This document shows positions 1 to 5,492 of a stretch of 5,492 nucleotides of DNA, piece after piece. The DNA comes from Lonsdalea quercina subsp. quercina (GTDB lineage Bacteria; Pseudomonadota; Gammaproteobacteria; Enterobacterales; Enterobacteriaceae). The translations under genes and the position numbers were made by a program. The notes beneath the pieces are model-generated. The model worked only from the letters and a program-made list of their open reading frames with translations. It made no database searches and had not been told where the DNA came from. Where the stretch lies: the NCBI RefSeq assembly GCF_000688655.1, contig NZ_JIBO01000015.1, positions 98,829-104,320 on the forward strand. The letters are read 5' to 3'. Each line of letters starts with the position of its first letter. Positions within the stretch are counted from its first letter, which is position 1.

Positions 1-1127
1 CCATCACCATTCGTAAAGGTCAGTTGGGTTTGGTAAGCCAAGACGGCGATTACCTGCGGGTATTGGAAGCGGGTCGACACCGGCTTTCCCGTTGGTTCAA
101 CCGACAGAAAATCGACATTATTTCTTTGGATGGGGCTGAAGTGCTGGCGCCGCTGGACGACTATCTGCGCCAGTACCATCCGGAGTGGGTAAAACAGTAT
201 TGCCTGGACGTCGTGTTGCCGGAAGAGGCGATCGGGCTTCGCTACGATCACGATGTGTTGCAGGAAATCTTGCCGCCTGCCACGCGCCGACTTTACTGGC
301 GTAAGGACGAGCATCAGCGCGTCGATCAGGTAAAAACCGACGACATCCGGGTGCCGGATGCGCTGGTGTCCGCCCTGTTGCAGCCGACGCTGCGTCAGCG
401 ACAGGTCATTGGGCATGCTGGCGTCTTGCTGGCGCAGGTTCCGGCCTGGCATTTGGGCCTTTTAAAAGTAGATGGCGCGGCGCAGGAACTGTTGCCGCCG
501 GGCGTCAGCGGCTACTGGCGTTTTAATCACTGCGTGGAAGTGGAGCTGGTGGACACCCGCCAGCAGGCGCTGGAGGTGAGCGGGCAGGAGATTTTGACGC
601 GCGATAAGGTCAATCTTCGGCTGAATCTGGTGGCCAACTGGCGCTACAGCGACATTTTGACGGCGTACGGTCAGTTAACGAAACCGGTGGATTCGCTTTA
701 CCGCGAACTGCAATTTGCGTTGCGTGAAGCCGTGGGCACTCGCACGCTGGATGAGCTGCTGGAAAACAAGCACACCATCGATGAACGGGTGAATGCCCTG
801 GTCTGTGAAAAAATGGCCGGTTACGGCATCGACGTCGTTTCGCTGGGCGTGAAGGACATCGTGCTGCCGGGCGATATGAAAACCATTTTGTCTCAGGTAG
901 TGGAAGCGGAAAAGGCGGCGCAGGCCAACGTGATACGACGCCGGGAAGAGACGTCGGCGACGCGTTCCCTGCTGAATACCGCCAAAGTGATGGAAAACAA
1001 CCCGGTCGCCCTGCGGTTGAAAGAGCTGGAAACGCTGGAACGGGTGGCGGAACGCATTGATAAGATTTCCGTGTTCGGCGGATTGGATCAGGTGTTGAAC
1101 GGATTGGTGAATTTAAAGGGCGCATAG
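1..1127 (+). CDS. Slipin / SPFH (Band 7) family protein of the RNA-repair operon type, 5'-truncated by the window
   Basis: The reading frame is open from the window edge; codons 3-23 read ITIRKGQ before a TTG at 24. The true start is therefore probably upstream and the TTG is not a start. Residue numbers count from that TTG (367 residues to the stop). The N-terminal half holds three related modules (near 2-40, 70-111 and 144-185). An SPFH core follows (about 185-290), with DKVNLRLNLVANWRY (194-208) and GIDVVSLGVKDIVLPGDMK (268-286). A charged, Ala/Glu/Arg-rich helix typical of the slipin coiled coil spans about 290-347, with NPVALRLKELETLERVAER (326-344), and the tail is FGGLDQVLNGLVNL. Family knowledge: slipins form oligomeric, often membrane-linked scaffolds, and one subgroup is encoded in RtcB/RtcR RNA-repair operons. 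No transmembrane segment is seen in the visible part; one could lie upstream. The rlaP-like gene follows 45 bases downstream. Its exact molecular role is unknown. Confidence 0.9.
   Translation, partial: ITIRKGQLGLVSQDGDYLRVLEAGRHRLSRWFNRQKIDIISLDGAEVLAPLDDYLRQYHPEWVKQYCLDVVLPEEAIGLRYDHDVLQEILPPATRRLYWRKDEHQRVDQVKTDDIRVPDALVSALLQPTLRQRQVIGHAGVLLAQVPAWHLGLLKVDGAAQELLPPGVSGYWRFNHCVEVELVDTRQQALEVSGQEILTRDKVNLRLNLVANWRYSDILTAYGQLTKPVDSLYRELQFALREAVGTRTLDELLENKHTIDERVNALVCEKMAGYGIDVVSLGVKDIVLPGDMKTILSQVVEAEKAAQANVIRRREETSATRSLLNTAKVMENNPVALRLKELETLERVAERIDKISVFGGLDQVLNGLVNLKGA
24..578 (+). repeat. Three degenerate copies of a slipin N-terminal module (protein-level repeat)
   Basis: Within the slipin, three segments share one pattern: a hydrophobic residue, Gly-Leu, about 11 residues, then Leu-x-(Ala/Pro)-(Gly/Ala), then an aromatic or hydrophobic strand. 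They are GLVSQDGDYLRVLEAGRH (residues 2-19), GLRYDHDVLQEILPPATRR (71-89) and GLLKVDGAAQELLPPGVSGY (145-164). The Gly-Leu pairs are 69 and 74 residues apart. Each copy is followed by a second strand rich in Val, Ile or Glu. Copies 1 and 2 then have a similar helical linker leading to LPEEAIGL or VPAWHLGL. Only the third runs directly into the SPFH core. This was aligned by eye. The DNA copies are too diverged to be a recent duplication. Confidence 0.6.
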
Positions 1128-1130
1128 CGT

Positions 1131-1143
1131 GCTGCGGGGCAGC
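1131..1143 (+). other. Small intergenic hairpin between slipin and rlaP-like genes
   Basis: GCTGC (1131-1135) and GCAGC (1139-1143) pair perfectly around a three-base GGG loop, four bases after the slipin stop. No T-run follows, so this is not an intrinsic terminator. It could protect the 3' end of the slipin message or be chance in GC-rich DNA. Confidence 0.3.
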
Positions 1144-1157
1144 GGCGATATGTCGAA

Positions 1158-1163
1158 AAGGAG
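1158..1163 (+). promoter_or_regulatory. Ribosome binding site of the rlaP-like gene
   Basis: AAGGAG ends nine bases before the ATG at 1173, which supports that start. It lies inside the 45-base slipin-rlaP gap, where no convincing promoter is seen, consistent with one transcript. Confidence 0.75.
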
Positions 1164-1172
1164 AGCAGGGAT

Positions 1173-1967
1173 ATGACAGTAGTACCTCAGGGCGTTAGCG
1201 AAAAAATGAAACACCAAATCAAAGCGGCGCTGGACGAAGTGGAAAAGGAATTTGATGTCCGCATCCTGTACGCCTGCGAGTCCGGCAGCCGCGGCTGGGG
1301 ATTCGCCTCGCCGGACAGTGATTATGATGTCCGATTCATCTACGTTCATCCGCCGGAGTGGTATCTGCGGGTTGAGCCGCAGCGTGATGTGATCGAACGT
1401 CCGCTGACGTCGGAGTTGGACGTGTGCGGTTGGGAATGGCGAAAGGCGTTGGCGCTATTGAACCGGGGCAACCCCACGCTGATCGAATGGCTGGACTCAC
1501 CCGTGATCTACCGACAGGACGATGTCGCGACAGACCGGCTGCGCCAGTTAATCCCCGGCTGTTTTTCCGCGCTCAAGGCAAGTCATCATTACCTCTCCAT
1601 TGCGCGTAAGAACTTTCGTACCTATTTGCAGGATGAGCGCGTGCGGCTGAAAAAGTACTTTTACGTCCTGCGCTCGCTGCTGGCGGTGCAGTGGATTGCC
1701 GAAGGGAAAGGGGCGCCGCCCATGCAGTTCGAGGTGTTGCTGAACGCGATGGTGACCGATCCGGCGTTGCTGGCGGAGGTTCGCGCGCTGTTGAAACTGA
1801 AATGCAGCGCGGTGGAAACGGATATGGTCGAGCGGCAACCGCATATCCATGCGTTTATCGCACGGTCGCTGGAGACCGCGATAGTCACATCGCAACCGGC
1901 AAAGGATGAACGCATCAATGCCGCGTTGGATCGCCTGCTGTTCGAAACCGTGATGACAGGCGTTTGA
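1173..1967 (+). CDS. RlaP-type nucleotidyltransferase (DNA polymerase beta superfamily), RNA-repair associated
   Basis: The 264-residue product is complete and of normal family length. The nucleotidyltransferase signature is GSRGWGF (38-44) followed by SPDSDYD (46-52). D50 and D52 are the expected metal-binding pair, and D83 in SELDVCGWEW (80-89) is the likely third carboxylate. After NRGNPTLIEWLDSP (97-110) comes a helical region with RLKKYFYVLRSLLAVQWI, which resembles the conserved C-terminal part of the family. Family knowledge: RlaP (RNA repair pathway DNA polymerase beta family) is named for its association with RNA-ligase operons and is predicted to add nucleotides to RNA ends or otherwise transfer nucleotidyl groups. 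Its substrate is not settled. It has a good Shine-Dalgarno and probably shares a transcript with the slipin gene. It is a soluble, cytoplasmic-looking protein. A toxin-antitoxin MNT-type transferase is less likely, because the protein is too long and has no partner gene here. Confidence 0.88.
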   Translation: MTVVPQGVSEKMKHQIKAALDEVEKEFDVRILYACESGSRGWGFASPDSDYDVRFIYVHPPEWYLRVEPQRDVIERPLTSELDVCGWEWRKALALLNRGNPTLIEWLDSPVIYRQDDVATDRLRQLIPGCFSALKASHHYLSIARKNFRTYLQDERVRLKKYFYVLRSLLAVQWIAEGKGAPPMQFEVLLNAMVTDPALLAEVRALLKLKCSAVETDMVERQPHIHAFIARSLETAIVTSQPAKDERINAALDRLLFETVMTGV

Positions 1968-1973
1968 CGTTGC

Positions 1974-1998
1974 GCGAGGCCCCGTAAGGCGGCCTCGC
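1974..1998 (+). terminator. Hairpin after the rlaP-like gene, possible end of the RNA-repair transcript
   Basis: GCGAGGCC (1974-1981) pairs perfectly with GGCCTCGC (1991-1998) around a nine-base loop, six bases after the stop codon. The following bases are CTATTGCAC, with no T-tract, so it is not a classical intrinsic terminator. It may need Rho or act as an RNA-stabilising 3' hairpin. Confidence 0.5.
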
Positions 1999-2066
1999 CT
2001 ATTGCACTGATTTCAAAAATCTCCCCAAGGCGCTCGGCGTTTCTGACTACAATCATGCTGCGATCT

Positions 2067-2105
2067 TTGCCGGAATCAGATCTCTGGCGTTACACTCTCT
2101 ATAAC
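2067..2105 (+). promoter_or_regulatory. Candidate gor promoter region
   Basis: The stretch just upstream of gor is more AT-rich than its surroundings. Two sigma-70 readings are possible. One is TTGCCG (2067-2072) with TACACT (2091-2096), spacer 18. The other is a better -10, TATAAC (2100-2105), without a good -35. Either would give a short leader before the ATG at 2134. E. coli gor is known to respond to OxyR, but no clear OxyR site could be read by eye here. Confidence 0.4.
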
Positions 2106-2133
2106 TTTTCATTCACACAACCTGGATTTCCCA

Positions 2134-3486
2134 ATGACTAAACATTATGACTATCTCGCCATTGGCGGCGGCAGCGGCGGCATTGCCTCCATTAACCGTG
2201 CGGCCATGTACGGCAAGAAATGCGCGTTGATTGAAGCCAAATATCTGGGCGGGACCTGTGTGAACGTGGGCTGCGTACCGAAAAAGGTGATGTGGCATGC
2301 GGCGCAGATCGCCGAGGCTATCCATAACTACGGCCCTGACTATGGTTTTGACGTCACGGTTAACGGCTTCAACTGGGACACGCTGGTGAAAAACCGCAGT
2401 GCCTATATTGACCGTATTCATCACTCTTATGACAACGTGCTGGGTAAGAACCAGGTTGAGGTGATCCGTGGTTTTGCCCGATTTGTGGATGCGCACACGG
2501 TGGAAGTGAACGGCGAGGAGATCACCGCCGACCATATTCTGATCGCCACCGGCGGCCGTCCGACGTTGCCGGATGTGCCCGGTGCCGAATATGGCATTAA
2601 CTCCGACGGGTTCTTTGAACTGGATGCGCTGCCGCGTCGCGTCGCCGTTGTCGGCGCAGGCTACATCGCCGTGGAAATCGCCGGCGTGCTGAACGCGCTG
2701 GGGGCGGAAACTCACCTGTTCGTACGTAAACATGCGCCGCTGCGCCAGTTCGACCCGCTGATTGTGGATACGCTGGTGGAAGTCATGAAGGCCGAAGGCC
2801 CGTCGCTGCACACGGAGTCGACGCCTAAAGCGGTGGTAAAAAATGCCGACGGCAGCCTGACGTTGCAGCTGGAAGACGGCAAATCGCAGACGGTGGACTG
2901 CCTGATTTGGGCCATTGGGCGTCAACCCGCCACCGATAACCTCAACCTTCAGGCGGCGGGCGTCGCGCTGGACGATCGCGGCTATGTGCAGGTCGATAAA
3001 TTCCAGAACACCAACGTTTCCGGCATTTACGCCGTGGGCGACAACACCGGCGCGGTGGAGCTGACGCCGGTCGCGGTGGCGGCGGGGCGTCGTCTGTCGG
3101 AGCGCCTGTTCAACAACAAGCCGAACGAGCACTTGGACTACACCAACATTCCTACCGTGGTATTCAGCCACCCGCCTATCGGCACCGTCGGGTTGACTGA
3201 ACCGCAGGCGCGCGAGAAGTACGGCGACGAGCAGGTCAATGTCTATCAATCTTCCTTCACCGCGATGTACACCGCCGTCACGCAGCACCGTCAGCCGTGC
3301 CGCATGAAATTGGTGTGTGTCGGTCCGGAAGAGAAAGTGGTGGGCGTTCACGGCATCGGTTTCGGCGTGGATGAAATGCTACAGGGCTTCGCCGTCGCGG
3401 TGAAAATGGGGGCCACCAAGCAAGATTTCGACAACACTGTCGCCATTCATCCGACCGGGGCGGAAGAGTTCGTCACCATGCGCTAA
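2134..3486 (+). CDS. gor: Glutathione reductase (NADPH)
   Basis: This flavoenzyme reduces glutathione disulfide to glutathione with NADPH in the cytoplasm. The product has 450 residues, the same length as E. coli Gor. The FAD-binding GGGSGG is at 11-16. The redox-active disulfide is C42/C47 in [19 protein letters not shown] is at 138-143. The NADP-binding GAGYIAVE is at 174-181, with R198 and R204 of RKHAPLR giving NADPH rather than NADH preference. A second FAD motif, AVGDNTG, lies near 300. The C-terminal dimer-interface motif [12 protein letters not shown] carries the catalytic base H439 and E444. All of these sit at the E. coli positions as I recall them, so the enzyme should be active. 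The start is fixed by homology; the Shine-Dalgarno is weak (GGA at 2124-2126). The gene is separated from its upstream neighbour by a hairpin and 166 bases and ends at a strong terminator, so it is probably monocistronic. Trypanothione or mycothiol reductase is excluded by the close match to enterobacterial Gor. Confidence 0.98.
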   Translation: MTKHYDYLAIGGGSGGIASINRAAMYGKKCALIEAKYLGGTCVNVGCVPKKVMWHAAQIAEAIHNYGPDYGFDVTVNGFNWDTLVKNRSAYIDRIHHSYDNVLGKNQVEVIRGFARFVDAHTVEVNGEEITADHILIATGGRPTLPDVPGAEYGINSDGFFELDALPRRVAVVGAGYIAVEIAGVLNALGAETHLFVRKHAPLRQFDPLIVDTLVEVMKAEGPSLHTESTPKAVVKNADGSLTLQLEDGKSQTVDCLIWAIGRQPATDNLNLQAAGVALDDRGYVQVDKFQNTNVSGIYAVGDNTGAVELTPVAVAAGRRLSERLFNNKPNEHLDYTNIPTVVFSHPPIGTVGLTEPQAREKYGDEQVNVYQSSFTAMYTAVTQHRQPCRMKLVCVGPEEKVVGVHGIGFGVDEMLQGFAVAVKMGATKQDFDNTVAIHPTGAEEFVTMR

Positions 3487-3508
3487 CAAAACGCCGCGCG
3501 TCAGGCGC

Positions 3509-3525
3509 TGACGACGACTTCGTCA
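3509..3525 (+). other. Accessory hairpin between gor stop and its terminator
   Basis: TGACGA (3509-3514) pairs with TCGTCA (3520-3525) around a five-base loop. An overlapping alternative, CGTCA (3499-3503) with TGACG (3509-3513), uses the same bases, so only one can form at a time. Neither has a T-run. They sit directly in front of the real terminator. Confidence 0.35.
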
Positions 3526-3530
3526 TCATC

Positions 3531-3558
3531 AAAGCCGGGCTTCAGCGCCCGGCTTTTT
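3531..3558 (+). terminator. Intrinsic terminator of gor
   Basis: AAAGCCGGGC (3531-3540) pairs perfectly with GCCCGGCTTT (3547-3556) around the loop TTCAGC, and a run of five T ends at 3558. This is a textbook Rho-independent terminator, 45 bases after the gor stop. The AAA at its left edge is too short to make it a strong terminator in the other direction. Confidence 0.93.
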
Positions 3559-3687
3559 GCCACCAAGACCGTGTAAAAATGCGGTTCTCGCCGTGTTGTG
3601 CAATGCTTTATCCCGTTTGGGATTTCAATGTTCGGGGAGAACGACGCGTCTGCCGATCACGCGCGTGATTGCCATGTCATCACTATC

Positions 3688-3693
3688 AGGGAG
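3688..3693 (+). promoter_or_regulatory. Ribosome binding site of the DUF1543 gene
   Basis: AGGGAG lies 11 bases before the ATG at 3705. A second, weaker purine stretch (CGGGA, 3696-3700) lies 10 bases before an in-frame ATG at 3711, so the start could be either one. Both fit better than the further-upstream in-frame TTG at 3669. No convincing promoter was seen between the gor terminator and this site. Confidence 0.5.
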
Positions 3694-3704
3694 ACCGGGA
3701 TCTC

Positions 3705-4205
3705 ATGCCCATGCTTTTTCTTTTCTACGTCGGCGGTAGCGCGCCAGGCGCCAATATCGAATTGCACGATGTTCAGTTTGCCGCGGTAAACCAACCGGAA
3801 GAGGCTTTCCCCCTCCTTAAGGCAGCCTGGTTCGGCGACAAAAAACAGATCCACGTCGACAGCTACACGCCGATTCCGTGGGCCAACGGCTATGACATCA
3901 CGCTGAGCAAGACGCCCTCGACATCGACTCAGCGGCTCTGGTTCATCAATATGGGCGGCTACCTGCCGGGCGAGCCTGCGGAATTGCACCAGTTCGGCTT
4001 GTTTGTCGCCCCGACGGCGGATGAGGCGAAGATGCAGGCCAAAAAAGTCCTGTTGCAAGACACGTTCAAACAGCACAAAGACGACCTGCGGGATGTGGAT
4101 GATTGCCTGCTGCTGCAACAGCTGAACGGATGGCATATCCATCTGACGCCCAACGCGCACGGCACCCCTGCCGCTCCGCTCTGGCAGGGGTATCTGCCGA
4201 TTTAA
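3705..4205 (+). CDS. DUF1543 domain-containing protein, function unknown
   Basis: The product has 166 residues from the ATG at 3705 and begins MPMLFLFYVGGSAPGANIEL. The opening (hydrophobic strand, then YVGGSAPGANIELHDVQF) is the hallmark of DUF1543 proteins as I recall them. It continues with AWFGDKKQIHVDSYTPI and WANGYDITL, then RLWFINMGGYLPGEPAELHQF. The later part, FVAPTADEAKMQAKK and a stretch of charged residues, looks like a second alpha/beta segment that ends in WHIHLTPN and a short tail. No signal peptide or membrane helix is evident; the first strand is too short and is followed by a Gly-rich turn, so a cytoplasmic location is likely. No catalytic residues are known to me for this family. 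The gene is preceded by the gor terminator, so it should be transcribed separately, and it is convergent with the PTS permease. The start could also be the ATG at 3711, which would better match family members beginning at the hydrophobic strand. Confidence 0.85.
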   Translation: MPMLFLFYVGGSAPGANIELHDVQFAAVNQPEEAFPLLKAAWFGDKKQIHVDSYTPIPWANGYDITLSKTPSTSTQRLWFINMGGYLPGEPAELHQFGLFVAPTADEAKMQAKKVLLQDTFKQHKDDLRDVDDCLLLQQLNGWHIHLTPNAHGTPAAPLWQGYLPI

Positions 4206-4217
4206 TACCCGATGCTG

Positions 4218-4253
4218 GCGCAGGCTAGAACGACTTGCGCAGGAGGGTTTTTT
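4218..4253 (+). terminator. Weak candidate terminator after the DUF1543 gene
   Basis: GCGCAGG (4218-4224) pairs with CTTGCGC (4234-4240), including one G-U pair, around a nine-base loop. A run of six T follows at 4248-4253. Seven bases (AGGAGGG) separate the stem from the T-run, which is too far for an ideal intrinsic terminator. The same bases can be read as the Shine-Dalgarno of the small ORF at 4257. Confidence 0.3.
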
Positions 4254-4256
4254 ATC

Positions 4257-4388
4257 GTGGAGGATCTGCACATCTGCCTGTGCTATGACCCTCAAGGTGG
4301 GGCAGCGTTGATAGGGTGTGATGCGTTTGCGAAAAGCGGGATGATTCAGTTTTTTTTGAACTTAATCAGCCGGTTAACATGGCGGTAG
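4257..4388 (+). CDS. Possible 43-residue small ORF, unrecognised
   Basis: A GTG at 4257 follows a perfect AGGAGG (4241-4246) by ten bases and opens a 43-codon frame ending at TAG 4386-4388. The product would begin VEDLHICLCYDPQGGAALIG, contain three Cys in its first half (residues 7, 9 and 21), and have a hydrophobic stretch MIQFFLNLISRL (29-40), too short for a confident membrane helix. I do not recognise it. Against it: the start is GTG, the frame includes an eight-T run, no promoter was seen, and the T-rich spacer may belong to a terminator. It could also be a decayed remnant of a longer gene. Confidence 0.22.
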   Translation: MEDLHICLCYDPQGGAALIGCDAFAKSGMIQFFLNLISRLTWR

Positions 4389-4477
4389 AGCCGGGCTGCT
4401 CGGGCGGTGATGCGTATTATGTCTTCATGGAAAGGGAGCGGCGCAGACTGACACTGTCCACGCCGCCTGCGGCATGC
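4389..4477. other. Intergenic remainder between the small ORF and the PTS permease, no gene seen
   Basis: This short region lies downstream of the convergent permease gene. It holds only weak inverted repeats: GAGC/GCTC around 4388-4401, and GCCG/CGGC close to the permease stop. On the - strand neither is followed by a T-run, so no intrinsic terminator for the permease can be named. Confidence 0.5.
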
Positions 4478-5492
4478 TTAGTGGAACAGCGTAACCACGT
4501 TGCCGAGAATGATCCCCACAATGCCGAAGTCAGCGTCGCCGAAGGTGGTGGCCGCCAGGCCCAGCGAACCCATCAGCGGCAGCAGAATCGCGGGCAGGAA
4601 GGAGATCAGCAAACCTTGTACGAAGGCGCCGATCACCGCGCCGCGGCGTCCGCCCGTGATGTTGCCGTAAATTCCGGCGGTCGCGCCGCAGAAGAAGTGC
4701 GGGACCAGCCCGGGGACGATCACGCTCAGGCCGAACAGCGGGCAGAGGAACATGCTGATCAGACCGGCCAGGAAGCTACACAGGAAACCGATAATTACGG
4801 CGTTCGGCGCGAACGGGAACACGGTCGGGCAGTCCAGCGCGGGCTTGGCGTCTTTCACCAGTTTGTCCGCAATGCCCTTAAACGCGGGCACGATTTCCGC
4901 AATCACCATCCGCACCCCGGCCAGAATGACGTAGACCCCGGCGGCGAAGGTGATGGACTGAATAATGGCGAAGATCAGGTAATTCTGTCCGCCGCTCACC
5001 TGGCTTTCGGTGTACGCCTTGCCCGCAAACAGCGTCAGCACAATGAACAGAATCATCATGGTCAGCGAAATCGCTACCGAAGAGTCGCGCAGGAAGTTCA
5101 GGGTTTTCGGCACCTTCAGCTCTTCCGTGGACGGGCTGCCTTTTCCGACGACCTTACCCACCAGCGCGGCCAGCAGATAACCGGCGGAGCCGAAGTGGCC
5201 GATAGCCAAATCATCCGACTGGGTGATTTTTCGGGTAAAGGGCTGCAAGATGGCCGGGCTGATAACCATCAGCGCGCCGAGAATCAAAGCGCCTGTGGCG
5301 ATCAGGCTGATGCCGCGCATCCCGCCGGTGGACAGAATCACCGCCAGCATCGCCGCCATATACAGCGTGTGGTGGCCGGTCAGGAAGATATATTTCAGCG
5401 GCGTAATCCGCGCCAGAATAATGTTCACGATCATGCCGAAGACCATGATCATGGCGGTTTCCGTGCCGAAATTGGCCTGCGCCAGCGCCGCC
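4478..5492 (-). CDS. PTS ascorbate-type EIIC permease (UlaA/SgaT family), N-terminus outside window
   Basis: The frame ends at TAA (4478-4480) and stays open to the right edge, so the start is off-window; the ATG at 5452 is internal. Residue numbers count from it (324 residues). The protein is mostly membrane helices. Motifs shared with E. coli UlaA as I recall it are LTGHH (24-28, His of TGH), IGH (84-86), ELKVPKTLNFLRD (111-123), GVRMVIAEIVPAFKGIADKL (179-198), ALDCP (205-209) and FAPNAVIIGF (214-223). The two His and the Asp of ALDC match positions I recall as H135, H194 and the region of D314 in E. coli, linked to substrate binding. By that alignment about 95 N-terminal residues are missing. 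Family knowledge: the permease moves L-ascorbate or a related sugar acid across the inner membrane while EIIB and EIIA phosphorylate it. Those genes are not visible and may lie upstream, beyond the right edge. The sequence is clearly diverged from E. coli UlaA, so the substrate is uncertain. Confidence 0.88.
   Translation of the reverse strand, partial: AALAQANFGTETAMIMVFGMIVNIILARITPLKYIFLTGHHTLYMAAMLAVILSTGGMRGISLIATGALILGALMVISPAILQPFTRKITQSDDLAIGHFGSAGYLLAALVGKVVGKGSPSTEELKVPKTLNFLRDSSVAISLTMMILFIVLTLFAGKAYTESQVSGGQNYLIFAIIQSITFAAGVYVILAGVRMVIAEIVPAFKGIADKLVKDAKPALDCPTVFPFAPNAVIIGFLCSFLAGLISMFLCPLFGLSVIVPGLVPHFFCGATAGIYGNITGGRRGAVIGAFVQGLLISFLPAILLPLMGSLGLAATTFGDADFGIVGIILGNVVTLFH

Noticed and set aside
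1150..1176. Eight-codon frame whose TGA overlaps the rlaP ATG (ATGA)
   Set aside because: It has no ribosome binding site of its own and itself contains the rlaP Shine-Dalgarno. Translational coupling is possible, but chance is the simpler explanation.
610..1349. Open frames on the - strand across the slipin 3' end and rlaP 5' end
   Set aside because: They are antisense to well-supported genes, Pro/Ser/Arg-rich or featureless, and have no Shine-Dalgarno or family resemblance.
1..1967. Sigma-54 (-24/-12) promoter inside the repair unit
   Set aside because: No TGGCAC-N5-TTGC-like element with correct spacing was found; it is expected upstream of the window.
2041..2133. OxyR binding site upstream of gor
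   Set aside because: Expected from E. coli, but no spaced ATAG/CTAT half-sites matching the OxyR pattern could be read.
2113..3351. Long open frame (412 codons) on the - strand across gor
   Set aside because: It lies wholly antisense to a certain gor gene. The product is rich in Arg, His and Val with no recognisable domain, as expected for the complement of GC-biased codons.
3669..3704. TTG start giving the DUF1543 protein 12 extra residues
   Set aside because: The added residues do not resemble the family N-terminus, and the AGGGAG site fits the ATG at 3705 instead.
3557..3789. Short + strand frames overlapping the gor terminator and the DUF1543 start
   Set aside because: They start in or just after the terminator, lack ribosome binding sites, and run out of frame into a confident gene.
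3657..4295. 212-codon open frame on the - strand across the DUF1543 gene
   Set aside because: The + strand product matches a known family along its length; the - strand product is Arg/Gln-rich and has no recognisable motif.
4350..4357. Run of eight T as a terminator on the + strand
   Set aside because: No stable GC-rich hairpin directly precedes it.

Overview
The window looks like chromosomal DNA of a GC-rich member of the Enterobacterales. The main reason is a glutathione reductase of exactly 450 residues whose active-site, NADPH-specificity and C-terminal residues fall at the same positions as in the E. coli enzyme. A Pectobacteriaceae- or Serratia-like host would fit the base composition, but the genus cannot be fixed from this sequence. 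No mobile element, tRNA, rRNA or CRISPR array was seen.

Layout. (1) Positions 1-1967, + strand: the 3' part of a slipin/SPFH (Band 7) gene, followed 45 bases later by a complete gene for an RlaP-type nucleotidyltransferase (DNA polymerase beta superfamily). This pair is the usual tail of bacterial RNA-repair operons built around the RNA ligase RtcB and controlled by the sigma-54 activator RtcR. Those genes would lie upstream of the window and are not seen here. A hairpin with no U-tract follows. (2) Positions 2134-3486, + strand: glutathione reductase (gor), with its own AT-rich leader and a strong intrinsic terminator. (3) Positions 3705-4205, + strand: a DUF1543 protein of unknown function. 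(4) Positions 4206-4477: an intergenic stretch holding a possible 43-codon ORF behind a perfect Shine-Dalgarno, and a weak hairpin plus T-run. (5) Positions 4478-5492, - strand: the 3' three-quarters of an ascorbate-type (UlaA/SgaT) PTS permease, convergent with the DUF1543 gene and running off the right edge.

How the genes work together. The slipin and RlaP genes are probably one transcription unit acting in RNA damage repair. gor keeps glutathione reduced and is transcriptionally separate. No functional link is visible between gor, the DUF1543 gene and the PTS permease; they appear to be simple neighbours. The most interesting structure is inside the slipin. Its N-terminal half carries three degenerate copies of a Gly-Leu...Leu-x-Pro/Ala-Gly-type module about 70 residues apart, upstream of a standard SPFH and coiled-coil region.
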